Source: Caulobacteraceae bacterium (GTDB taxonomy: Bacteria > Pseudomonadota > Alphaproteobacteria > Caulobacterales > Caulobacteraceae). Taken from it: a stretch of DNA of 16,747 nt. Made by a program: the position numbers and the translations under genes. Below are positions 7,817 through 14,798 of the stretch, in pieces. How positions within the stretch are numbered: position 1 is the first letter of the stretch; the number at the start of each line of letters is the position of its first letter. The stretch is from contig PLFA01000072.1 in assembly GCA_003136615.1 (NCBI GenBank), positions 1 through 16,747 on the forward strand, in the 5' to 3' direction. Under the pieces are notes generated by a model. It saw nothing but the letters and a program-made list of their open reading frames with translations, did not search any database and was not told where the DNA came from.

Positions 7817-8335
7817 CTAACCCGCGGCTTTGAGCGCAATATCAACCATGATCTCGCCTGAGATCGCCTCCAGCGCCGCCTGCACCTCGGCCGCCGGGTG
7901 GTCGGCGGCTAGCAGAAGCCGCGCGTCCATGTGGAACAGCGGCTGGCCGGAATAGGGCTCACCCGTCACGTGGGTCTCGAAGGTTTCGATATTGGCGCCA
8001 AGCCGGCTTAAGACCGCGGTCACCCGGTCCACGATCCCCGGCTGGTCCTGGCCGACCAGGCTGAAGTGAAGCGCCTCGCCTCCAGCGCGCTGAGGCTCGC
8101 CGGCCGGAACGAGTCGCACATCCAGCCCGTGAGCGTCGACCTGGCCCACTGCCGCGCGCATGGCCTCGGCGCCACCGGCCGGGACCTCCACGAGCACCGA
8201 TCCCACATAGAGCCCTCCCAGCCGGCTCAAATGGCTCTCAAGCCAATTGCCGCCCGCCGTCAGCACCGCGGCCGCGAGCGCCTGGGTGAGGCCTGGCCGG
8301 TCGCTGCCCGCCACACTCAAAACCATTCGCGCCAT
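7817..8335 (-). CDS. Double ACT-domain regulatory protein (GcvR-like)
   Basis: A 172-residue cytoplasmic protein built of two ACT domains. The first (about 3-75) begins VLSVAGSDRPGLTQALA; the second (about 90-165) begins HFSLVGQDQPGIVDRVTAVL and includes GANIETFETHV. In E. coli, GcvR with this architecture binds glycine and restrains the activator GcvA of the glycine-cleavage operon. In alphaproteobacteria the partner is generally unknown and I see no gcvA or gcv gene here, so only ligand sensing can be inferred. The ATG at 8335 was chosen over longer upstream extensions because homology begins there and it lies eight bases after the pip stop, so the two genes are almost certainly co-transcribed. 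Confidence 0.85.
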   Translation of the reverse strand: MARMVLSVAGSDRPGLTQALAAAVLTAGGNWLESHLSRLGGLYVGSVLVEVPAGGAEAMRAAVGQVDAHGLDVRLVPAGEPQRAGGEALHFSLVGQDQPGIVDRVTAVLSRLGANIETFETHVTGEPYSGQPLFHMDARLLLAADHPAAEVQAALEAISGEIMVDIALKAAG

Positions 8336-8343
8336 GACTGAGG

Positions 8344-9351
8344 CTAAACCGCCAGGGCCTGATCCGTGGCCCGCACCAGGGCGTCGATGATCCCCGGCTC
8401 CGTCGAGGCGTGGCCGGCGTCCCAGATGATCTCGAAGCGGGCCTCCGGCCAGGCGGTCTTGAGGGCCCAGGCGCTTTCGAGCGGCGTCACCACGTCGAAG
8501 CGGCCCTGGACGATCCATCCGGGAATGTCGCGGATGGCGGCCACGTTTTTCAGGAGCCAGCCGTCCTCGGCGAAGAAGCCCTTATTGACGAAGAAGTGGC
8601 ACTCGATCCGGGCGAAGGCGATGGCGAAATCCACCTCATTGAACTTGGCCGGGCGGGCCTGGGGGCCGCGTAAGGAAAGGGTGTCACCTTCCCACTGGCT
8701 CCAGGCGGCGGCGGCCTGGGCCTGGATGCGGCGGTCGGGCGAGGTGAGGCGCCTGTGATAGGCATTCAACAGGTCACCCCGCTCAGGCGGCGGAATGGGG
8801 GCGATGAAGCGCTCCCAGGCGTCGGGGAACATCATGGAGGCGCCGTCCTGGTAGAACCAGTTCAGCTCGCGCTCCGTCACCAGGAAGACCCCGCGCAGGA
8901 TAAGCGCGCTGACCCGCTCGGGATGGCGGATGGCATAGGCCAAGGCCAGGGTGGATCCCCAGGAGCCGCCAAACACCGCCCAGCTCTCCACGCCGAGGTG
9001 CTCACGAAGGCGCTCGATATCGCCGACCAGAGCCCAGGTGGTATTGTCATCGAGGGAGGCGTTGGGCCGGCTGCGCCCGCAGCCGCGCTGATCGAAGAGT
9101 GTCACACGCCAGCGCGCCGGATCGAAAAACCGCCGCATGGTGGGGTTGATGGCCCCGCCGGGACCGCCGTGCAGCACCAGGGCCGGTCGGCCCTGCTTGG
9201 ACCCGCAGGTCTCGTAATAGATCTCGTGGCCGCCACCCACATCGAGCCACCCCTGTTCGAAGGGTTCGGTTTCCACATAGAGCCCGCGCCGTCCCGCGCC
9301 GGTCATGGGCTGGGAGGTTTGAGACGCGACGGGCGGGGCGTTGCGCTCCAT
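8344..9351 (-). CDS. pip: Prolyl aminopeptidase (proline iminopeptidase)
   Basis: A 335-residue alpha/beta-hydrolase (peptidase family S33) that removes N-terminal proline from peptides in the cytoplasm. The family signature is complete: oxyanion-loop HGGPGG (61-66), DQRGCGRSRP, nucleophile elbow GGSWGS with Ser130, Asp286 in QGRFDVVTP and His314 in DAGHAS, together the expected catalytic triad. Length is slightly above the usual 313-323 because of an N-terminal extension. The ATG at 9351 overlaps by one base (TGATG) the stop of a 27-codon ORF that has a strong ribosome site; this favours it over the in-frame TTG at 9354 and the ATG at 9306, which has no Shine-Dalgarno sequence. The GcvR-like gene follows eight bases downstream. 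Confidence 0.93.
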   Translation of the reverse strand: MERNAPPVASQTSQPMTGAGRRGLYVETEPFEQGWLDVGGGHEIYYETCGSKQGRPALVLHGGPGGAINPTMRRFFDPARWRVTLFDQRGCGRSRPNASLDDNTTWALVGDIERLREHLGVESWAVFGGSWGSTLALAYAIRHPERVSALILRGVFLVTERELNWFYQDGASMMFPDAWERFIAPIPPPERGDLLNAYHRRLTSPDRRIQAQAAAAWSQWEGDTLSLRGPQARPAKFNEVDFAIAFARIECHFFVNKGFFAEDGWLLKNVAAIRDIPGWIVQGRFDVVTPLESAWALKTAWPEARFEIIWDAGHASTEPGIIDALVRATDQALAV

Positions 9352-9434
9352 CAAGCCGCCACGGAGGCCGAGAAGGCGGGCCGAACTTCGCGCGCATTCA
9401 CCCAGGCGGGCATGTCAAGTTCAGGCGCGAACAT
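9351..9434 (-). CDS. 27-residue upstream ORF (possible leader peptide of pip)
   Basis: A short ORF starting with ATG at 9434 behind a strong ribosome site: AGGAG (9444-9440), five bases from the start. It reads MFAPELDMPAWVNAREV and on to a TGA whose A is also the first base of the pip ATG (TGATG). That arrangement is typical of translational coupling, and the ribosome site is better than any other near pip. It could be a regulatory leader or a coupling peptide. It could also be what remains of a longer gene: the APELDMPAWVN stretch vaguely recalls the N-terminus of redoxin-type proteins, which I cannot verify. No function can be assigned. Confidence 0.5.
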   Translation of the reverse strand: MFAPELDMPAWVNAREVRPAFSASVAA

Positions 9435-9559
9435 GCGAACTCCTAGGGCGGCGCGGGCGGGGAACGCCCGGTGGGGGCGCGGAAAAGAGACTGTGATCTA
9501 AAAAGGCCCAAGGCGGCAAGAGGGCGGGCGACCTCCGCGTCACATTTGCGCAAAGCGGT

Positions 9560-9973
9560 TCACGCTCTGCCCTTGCCGCCGCGCCAGATGAGCCACGCCC
9601 ACCCGGCCATGAAGCTGAGGCCTCCCAGGGGCGTGATGGCGCCGACAAGTCGCGGCGCGCCAAAGGCTAGGGCGTAGAGAGACCCGCTGAAGAGCATTGA
9701 CCCGCCGAGAAAAAGCGCGGGCGCCACGGTCGCGGACCTGCCCCCTGACCCTCGCGCCAGGGCCACGGCCGCCAGAGCCGCCAGGGCGTGCAGCCCCTCA
9801 TACTGGGCGCCGGTGCGCAGCAGCTCTTGGGCCGCGGGGTGGGCCGACATGCCATGTGTGGCGAAGGCGCCGGTCGCCACGCTGATCAGGCCGCTGGCCG
9901 CGGCGAGGCGGACCCAAAGAGTCCCTTCGGCCATGCCTGCCCCTGGGTCACCGTTGCCAGTCGCGCTCATCAC
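9560..9973 (-). CDS. DUF423 family membrane protein
   Basis: A 136- or 137-residue protein with four predicted membrane helices. The motif order fits DUF423 (YwdK-type) proteins: GAFATHG in the first helix, LLRTGAQYEGLHALAAL, then LFLGGSMLFSGSLYAL and the terminal ITPLGGLSFMAGWAWL. The family has no established function. Two starts are possible: the GTG at 9973, with AGAGGA six bases upstream, or the next codon, ATG at 9970. The start lies only 37-40 bases from the divergent 10011 gene, so any promoter must overlap that gene or its leader. About 125 bases separate its stop from the pip leader ORF on the same strand. Confidence 0.85.
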   Translation of the reverse strand: MMSATGNGDPGAGMAEGTLWVRLAAASGLISVATGAFATHGMSAHPAAQELLRTGAQYEGLHALAALAAVALARGSGGRSATVAPALFLGGSMLFSGSLYALAFGAPRLVGAITPLGGLSFMAGWAWLIWRGGKGRA

Positions 9974-10010
9974 ACCTTAAGTCCTCTGCAAAAATGGGAG
10001 CGAAACGATC

Positions 10011-11132
10011 ATGGCCTTGACCAAGGGCGATGACTTTCCAATTCACCAGACCAGCGAGCCGGTGGCCTATAGCGGCACGGACCGCAACTTCTATGACCGC
10101 TATTTCTTCAACGGCTATGGCCGCGATGACGAGACTTTTTTCGCCCTGGCCTTTGGGGTCTATCCCCATCTCAACATTGCCGACGCCAGTTTCTGCGTCC
10201 TGCGCGATGGGGTCCAGACCGATCTCCACGCCAGCCGCTGGCTGAACATGGAGCGGCTGGACCTGGCTGTTGGGCCCATCGCCATCGAGGTGGTGGAGCC
10301 TCTGCGCCGCCTTGCCCTGAAGGTTGATGCGCCAGACCAGGGTCTCCGCGCCGAGATCATCTTCATGGGCCGGGCCTTTCCCGTGGAGGAGCCGCGGTTC
10401 ATCCGCCGCAATGGCCCGCGCGCCTTCATGGACTATACGCGCCTCACCCAGAACGGCCGCTACAGCGGCTGGATCGAGCTGGATGGCCGGCGTGAGAGCG
10501 TGGAAGGTTTTGTCGGAACCCGCGACCGGTCCTGGGGCGTGCGGCCCATTGGCGCGCGGGATCCCCAGGAGAACGTTCCCCCAGTCGCCCCGCAGTTCTT
10601 CTGGATATGGTCGCCGACCAATTTCGAGACTGGCAGTCTCTTCTTTCACACCAATGATGACGCCGTGGGTGCGCCGTGGAACCGGCGGGCGGTCTGGGCG
10701 CCGGACGGCGCCGAGGCGGCGGGCTTTTCGGAGATCGCCGACTGCGCCATCGCCATCGACTGGAAGCCCGGGTCCCGCCATGCGGCTGGCGCCGTAGTGA
10801 CGCTCCAGGAGCCGGCCGGGGAGCGGCAGTTGATATTCCAGCCCGGCGTCGAATTCCTCATGTCCGGGCTCGGCTATGGCCATACTGTCTGGGGTCACGG
10901 CCTGGCCCACGGCCCCCTGGAGATCGCCCGCGAGGACCGGCGCCTTGCCGACGTGAAGATGGCGGCCCCTGAAAACCTGCATGTCCAGGCCTTGTGCCAG
11001 GTGACCTCCATTGATGCGGCCGGTCGGGAGGAGGGAGGGCGGGGGGTTCTGGAACAACTGGCCCTGGGGCCCCATGCGACGTCTGGGCTGACGGGATTGC
11101 TTGACGCTCCTGGCGTCAGGCCAACCTCATGA
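10011..11132 (+). CDS. Uncharacterised beta-rich protein of an APH-kinase cassette (DUF7064-like)
   Basis: A 373-residue protein without signal peptide or membrane helix, so probably cytoplasmic. It is rich in alternating beta-type segments and aromatic residues (NFYDRYFFNGYG at 25-36; EGFVGTRDRSWGVRPIG at about 165-181; FFWIWSPTNFETGSLFFH near 203-220). The DRSWG motif around D172 recalls the two-lobed lipocalin-like proteins of the AttH/CrtC group, and the whole resembles DUF7064-type proteins that I remember beside phosphotransferase genes in actinobacteria and proteobacteria. Both are memory-based and tentative. GGAG (9997-10000) lies ten bases before the ATG. It ends in an ATGA overlap with the kinase gene, implying equal production and a shared pathway. 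No enzymatic role should be assumed. Confidence 0.7.
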   Translation: MALTKGDDFPIHQTSEPVAYSGTDRNFYDRYFFNGYGRDDETFFALAFGVYPHLNIADASFCVLRDGVQTDLHASRWLNMERLDLAVGPIAIEVVEPLRRLALKVDAPDQGLRAEIIFMGRAFPVEEPRFIRRNGPRAFMDYTRLTQNGRYSGWIELDGRRESVEGFVGTRDRSWGVRPIGARDPQENVPPVAPQFFWIWSPTNFETGSLFFHTNDDAVGAPWNRRAVWAPDGAEAAGFSEIADCAIAIDWKPGSRHAAGAVVTLQEPAGERQLIFQPGVEFLMSGLGYGHTVWGHGLAHGPLEIAREDRRLADVKMAAPENLHVQALCQVTSIDAAGREEGGRGVLEQLALGPHATSGLTGLLDAPGVRPTS

Positions 11133-12139
11133 GCCTCGCCGACAGTCTCGCCGCGTATCTTACACGGGTGCGGGGCACGCCAACCACCGTGGAGAATCTG
11201 GCGCGCATCTCCGGCGGGGCGAGCCGCGAGACCTATCGCTTCGATGCGGTGAACGGCTCTGACCGTGTGGGTCTGATCCTGCGGCGTGATCCGCGCGGCA
11301 GCCTGATCGATACCGACCGCCGGGTGGAGTTCCTCGCTATCGCCTCCTTCGAGGGCAAGGACGTGGCGGCGCCGCGCGCGCTCTGGCTGGAAGAGGAGGG
11401 CGCCGAGTTGGAGCGGCCCTTCTTCATCATGAGCCGGGTGGATGGCGGCGAGGCGGCCGGACCCTTCACGCCCGACGCCTATGGCGCCCATGCCCAGACC
11501 ATCGGCGAGCGGTTCTTTTCCATCATGGGCAAGATCGCCCGCGAGCCCCTTGCGCGTTTACCGTTGGCCCAGGCGGCCTTTGCCCCCGCGCCGGAGCATT
11601 GCTGGCGCCGCGAACTGGATCACTGGACCGGCGTCATTGACGCCGACGAAAGCCACCCTCAGCCCATCGTGCGCGCCGCAATCCGCCGTCTGCGCCGCGA
11701 TCCGCCGCCGCCGCCGGCGCGCATCGCGGCTGTGCATGGCGATCTGCGATCCGGCAATTTCCTGCATGACGGCGCGGGGCAGATCCTGGCGGTGTTGGAC
11801 TGGGAAATGGCGCATCTGGGCGATCCGCTGGAGGACCTCGCCTGGGCCATGGATCCCCTCTGGTCGCGGCCCGGCGATCCGCGTGTGTCGGGGATGGTCA
11901 CGCCCCGCGAAGCCTTGGAGATCTGGCGCGCGGCCAGCGGACTTGAGATCGACGCAAAAGCCCTCGACTGGTGGCGCCTCTTCGCCTCGGTGAAGGGTCA
12001 GGCGATCTGGACCTCAGCGGCCAAGGCCTGGGCGGACGGGGGCATGACCGAACCGATCTTGGCCTTTTCCGGCTGGTTCACCGCCCGCGCCCAGGACCAG
12101 ATTCTGAGCCGCCGCCTGGCCGACCTGGGGCCTCTATGA
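11129..12139 (+). CDS. Phosphotransferase family protein (APH fold, LvaA/ACAD10-kinase-like)
   Basis: A 336-residue kinase-like protein of the aminoglycoside phosphotransferase fold. Seen: the N-lobe opening RISGGASRETYRFD (nucleotide loop region), catalytic loop AAVHGDLRSGNFLHD with His203-Gly-Asp205, and the metal-binding AVLDWEMAHLGDPLEDLAWA with Asp224. The LxxGDP-DLAW ending is typical of the group that includes the kinase domain of ACAD10/ACAD11 and bacterial LvaA, which phosphorylate hydroxylated acyl substrates rather than antibiotics. The substrate here is unknown, and antibiotic resistance is unlikely from context. Genes on both sides overlap it by four bases (ATGA). There is no acyl-CoA dehydrogenase domain or gene in the window. 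Confidence 0.87.
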   Translation: MSLADSLAAYLTRVRGTPTTVENLARISGGASRETYRFDAVNGSDRVGLILRRDPRGSLIDTDRRVEFLAIASFEGKDVAAPRALWLEEEGAELERPFFIMSRVDGGEAAGPFTPDAYGAHAQTIGERFFSIMGKIAREPLARLPLAQAAFAPAPEHCWRRELDHWTGVIDADESHPQPIVRAAIRRLRRDPPPPPARIAAVHGDLRSGNFLHDGAGQILAVLDWEMAHLGDPLEDLAWAMDPLWSRPGDPRVSGMVTPREALEIWRAASGLEIDAKALDWWRLFASVKGQAIWTSAAKAWADGGMTEPILAFSGWFTARAQDQILSRRLADLGPL

Positions 12140-12519
12140 GCCCGAAGCTTCCAGAGCTGCTGATCGGGCTGGCGGTATCTCTGTTAAGACCGGCGCCGCC
12201 CGAGGCGGGGGGTGACTACGCCGCGGGGCGCGTCGGCCTGATGGCCTCGCTCCTGGTCCTGGCCTCACAGGAAGCCGAGCGCGGCGCGGCCGCCCGGATC
12301 TGGGAGAACGCGGCGATCGCCGAACTTCTGGGGGACACGGCCTCGCCTCCGCTGCAGGCCACATGGTCCGAGCTGGATGCGCGCAACGTCGACCTGCGGC
12401 GCGCCCTCATCGCGCTCCACATTTCCGCCGAGGATCGGGGCGACCGCGAGCTTCAAACCCGCATCCTTGGCCTCTACGAAGCCATGGCCCATGCCAGACG
12501 TCTAGAATTGCCGGGATAA
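12136..12519 (+). CDS. Small companion protein of the phosphotransferase (unknown; possibly LvaB/DUF6285-like)
   Basis: A 127-residue protein, predicted largely alpha-helical, with no signal peptide or cysteine. Its ATG overlaps the kinase stop (ATGA), which decides the start over longer in-frame extensions into the kinase gene. Size, position and helical make-up (RVGLMASLLVLASQEAERG, then WSELDARNVDLRRALIALH) are like the LvaB/DUF6285 proteins that follow LvaA-type kinases and help their activity, but I cannot confirm sequence homology by eye. The best-supported statement is that it is a co-translated partner of the kinase. The MDR oxidoreductase gene follows after 18 bases, behind its own strong ribosome site. 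Confidence 0.75.
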   Translation: MSPKLPELLIGLAVSLLRPAPPEAGGDYAAGRVGLMASLLVLASQEAERGAAARIWENAAIAELLGDTASPPLQATWSELDARNVDLRRALIALHISAEDRGDRELQTRILGLYEAMAHARRLELPG

Positions 12520-12537
12520 ACCCCGAAGGAGCCACCC

Positions 12538-13548
12538 ATGCGCGCCCTGCAACTGATCGATGGCCTGGGCCTCGATCACCTGAAGATCGTCGAACTGCAC
12601 GATCCCGTTCCGGGGCTGGGCGAGGTTCTGGTCCGCATGCGGGCGGCCTCGCTCAATTACCGCGATCTCCTGATGATCAACGGCGTCTATGGGCCGACGA
12701 CGCCGCTTCCCCTGACGCCCCTCTCGGATGGTTGCGGGATTGTGGAGGCCGTGGGGCCGGGCGTGAGCCGCGTCGCGGTTGGCGACCGCGTGGCGACCAT
12801 GTTCTTCCAGTCATGGCTTTCAGGAAAGCCCACGCCCGCCGGCCTGCGCTCTGCGCTTGGCCTGCCCATTCCCGGGGTGGGGCGCGAACTCGCGGTCTTT
12901 AGCGAGGATGGCCTCTCCAAGGTTCCGGATTTCCTCACCGATCATCAGGTCGCGACCTTGCCCTGCGCGGCTCTCACGGCCTGGCGGGCCCTGTTCGAAG
13001 ATGCGCGTCTTCAGCCCGGGGATGTGGTTCTGGTCCAGGGCACTGGCGGGGTGTCGATCTTCGGTCTTCAGTTCGCCAAGGCCGCCGGCTTTAAGGTGAT
13101 CGTCACCTCATCCTCCGACGAGAAGCTGGCGCGCGCGGGGGCCCTCGGCGCGGATCACCTGATCAATTACCACACGACCCCCGAATGGGGCGCGGCGGCC
13201 CGGGCTGCGGCGGGCCCCGGCGGGGTCGACTTCATCATGGGTGTGGGCGGCGCGACCATCGGCGAGGGCCTCAAATGCATCGCCCTTATGGGCCATATCG
13301 CCATCATCGGCGTCCTCGGCGGAGCGTCCGAACCTCTGGTCTTCCCGGCCATGATTAGCACGGGCGCACGCCTTCAGGGCGTGATGGTGGGCTCGCGCGC
13401 CATGTTCGAGGACATGTGCCGCGCCATGGAGGCCCAGAAGATCGCCCCCGTGGTCGACAAGGTCTTCTCCTTTACCGAGGCCCGCGCCGCCCTCGAGGCG
13501 ATGGCGGCCGGGGAGCACTTCGGCAAGATCGTGCTGGATTTCGGTTAG
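12538..13548 (+). CDS. Zinc-independent MDR-family NAD(P)H oxidoreductase (quinone oxidoreductase/alcohol dehydrogenase type)
   Basis: A 336-residue medium-chain dehydrogenase/reductase. The catalytic domain shows LNYRDLL (39-45) and PLTPLSDGCGIVEAVGPGV; the Rossmann domain shows the nucleotide loop GTGGVSIFGLQFAKAAG (168-184), then VIVTSSSDEKLARAGALGAD. The Cys/His catalytic-zinc ligands and the four-cysteine structural-zinc lobe of true alcohol dehydrogenases are absent, which places it with NADPH:quinone oxidoreductase-like enzymes and related enone or acyl reductases. The cofactor is probably NADP(H), since Ser/Lys residues follow the second beta strand (SSSDEK), though that is weak evidence. 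GAAGGAG (12525-12531) gives a strong start at 12538. It is probably in one transcript with the kinase cassette and would supply a redox step; the substrate is unknown. Confidence 0.88.
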   Translation: MRALQLIDGLGLDHLKIVELHDPVPGLGEVLVRMRAASLNYRDLLMINGVYGPTTPLPLTPLSDGCGIVEAVGPGVSRVAVGDRVATMFFQSWLSGKPTPAGLRSALGLPIPGVGRELAVFSEDGLSKVPDFLTDHQVATLPCAALTAWRALFEDARLQPGDVVLVQGTGGVSIFGLQFAKAAGFKVIVTSSSDEKLARAGALGADHLINYHTTPEWGAAARAAAGPGGVDFIMGVGGATIGEGLKCIALMGHIAIIGVLGGASEPLVFPAMISTGARLQGVMVGSRAMFEDMCRAMEAQKIAPVVDKVFSFTEARAALEAMAAGEHFGKIVLDFG

Positions 13549-13716
13549 AGCTTCTTGGGGGGCCATGGGAAGATCTTGACCCTATCTCTTTGCTAATTCA
13601 CGATTTTCTCACGGGCGAAGAGATTGACGAGGTGGGCGTTTAGCCTTCTCAGAAACAAGTCCGCTTGGCGAACACCCTTGCACAGGGGAGTCGTCAGACC
13701 TTTTGGGGAGGAAGAG

Positions 13717-13881
13717 ATGCGGGTCGCGGCTCTGTTAATGGCCCTATCAATAACCGGCGGTATGGCGTTCTCGGCGCTGGCCTTGCCGACGATCGCGCCG
13801 CCAGCCTGGCCCCAGGCCCAAAGCGACCTCGCCCACTTTGGGCCGGCGGAAGCTCCGGCCCCACCGAGGACGTCCCCGTGA
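13717..13881 (+). CDS. 54-residue secreted proline-rich micropeptide
   Basis: A small ORF starting at ATG 13717 behind an excellent ribosome site, GGAGG (13707-13711), five bases from the start. Residues 1-23 form a good Sec signal peptide: MRVA, then the hydrophobic ALLMALSITGGMAFSALA, with a likely AxA cleavage site (after SALA or close by). The mature part is about 31 residues and proline/alanine-rich (PTIAPPAWPQAQ ... PAEAPAPPRTSP). Its TGA overlaps the GTG start of the ABC ATPase (GTGA), so translation of the two is coupled. I do not recognise a family. It may be a substrate or periplasmic accessory of the exporter, or mainly a translational coupler. Confidence 0.6.
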   Translation: MRVAALLMALSITGGMAFSALALPTIAPPAWPQAQSDLAHFGPAEAPAPPRTSP

Positions 13882-14798
13882 ATGTGCTCGCGCTCGATCA
13901 TGTGGTTAAGCGCTTTGGCGACTTTACCGCTGTCGATGATCTGAGCTTCAGCGTTCCCGAAGGCGGGATTTTCGGTTTCCTGGGCGGCAATGGCGCCGGC
14001 AAGACGACATCTCTGCGCATGGCCCTCGACATCATCCGTCCGACGCAGGGGCGCATTACCGTTCTGGGCCGCGCCCCCGGCCGCGAGAACGACGCCCTGA
14101 TCGGCTTCCTGCCGGAGGAGCGGGGTCTTTATCGCCGCATGGGCGTGTTGGACACGGTGATCTATTTCGGGCGGCTGAAGGGAATGTCGGTCTCGGCCGC
14201 GCGAAAGGCGAGCGAGGCCTTGATCGACAAGCTGGGGCTCGGCGCCTGGGCGGCCCAGACCGTCGATAGGCTCTCGAAGGGCATGTCACAGAAGGTGCAG
14301 CTCGCCACCGCCCTGGTGAACGCGCCGCGCCTTCTGATTCTGGATGAGCCCTTTTCGGGCCTCGATCCGGTCAACCAGGGGGTCCTCGAAGATCTTATTC
14401 GGGACTCGGCGCGGGGTGGCGCCACCGTCGTCTTCTCAACCCATGTGATGCAGCACGCCGAGCGGCTCTGTGACCGGCTCTTGCTGCTCTCCCGCGGTCG
14501 AAAGGTCTTCGAGGGCACGCTCGCCCAAGGCGCCCAGGTCTTGCCGCGTCGCCTTTCCGTGACCAGCCGCGCCGATCCCTCCGGCTTGCCAGGCGTGGCG
14601 GCGGTGCGGGCCACGGGCGATACCAAGAACGGGTGGCGTGATTGGGAGGTTGACCTGCTCGCCGGCCAAGACCCGGCGGACCTCCTCCAGGCCTGCACAG
14701 ACGGCGCCTTTCCCTTAAGGCGATTTCAGACGCGCGAACCCAGCCTGCACGACATCTTTCTGCATCTGGTGGGGGCCGATCAGGAGCGCCGCTCATGA
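13878..14798 (+). CDS. ABC exporter ATP-binding subunit (NatA type)
   Basis: A 306-residue ATPase of an ABC-2 type exporter, working on the cytoplasmic face with the permease encoded next. Motifs: Walker A GGNGAGKT with Lys42, signature LSKGM (132-136) in the non-canonical form common in the NatA group, Walker B LLILDEPFSGLD with Asp156 and Glu157, and switch His189 in STHVMQH. After about residue 215 comes a C-terminal extension of the DUF4162 kind (RLSVTSRADPSGLPGV ... PSLHDIFLHLV). The GTG at 13878 is chosen over longer in-frame extensions because GAGGA (13866-13870) lies seven bases upstream, homology starts there, and it overlaps the micropeptide stop. The substrate is not evident. Confidence 0.93.
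   Translation: MNVLALDHVVKRFGDFTAVDDLSFSVPEGGIFGFLGGNGAGKTTSLRMALDIIRPTQGRITVLGRAPGRENDALIGFLPEERGLYRRMGVLDTVIYFGRLKGMSVSAARKASEALIDKLGLGAWAAQTVDRLSKGMSQKVQLATALVNAPRLLILDEPFSGLDPVNQGVLEDLIRDSARGGATVVFSTHVMQHAERLCDRLLLLSRGRKVFEGTLAQGAQVLPRRLSVTSRADPSGLPGVAAVRATGDTKNGWRDWEVDLLAGQDPADLLQACTDGAFPLRRFQTREPSLHDIFLHLVGADQERRS

Noticed and set aside
9454..9470. CGGGCG/CGCCCG hairpin with 5-base loop between DUF423 and the pip leader
   Set aside because: Perfect six-pair stem but no T tract on either strand and set in very GC-rich DNA; chance pairing is likely.
8755..9501. 248-codon plus-strand open frame over pip
   Set aside because: Antisense to a complete prolyl aminopeptidase with an intact catalytic triad; composition is that of a shadow frame.
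9948..11075. 375-codon open frame antisense to the 10011 gene
   Set aside because: I considered it because the plus-strand protein is itself uncharacterised. The plus-strand frame has a ribosome site, an ATGA link to the kinase and family-like motifs; the antisense frame has none.
11129..12139. Aminoglycoside resistance kinase
   Set aside because: The fold is APH, but the LxxGDP-DLAW motif and metabolic neighbours match the acyl-substrate group, and there is no mobile-element context.
13549..13716. Possible promoter (TTGACC at 13576-13581) before the micropeptide
   Set aside because: No acceptable -10 at 16-18 bases; the AT-richer stretch at 13590-13610 could be a promoter but I cannot support a specific site. 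No other gene seen in this gap.
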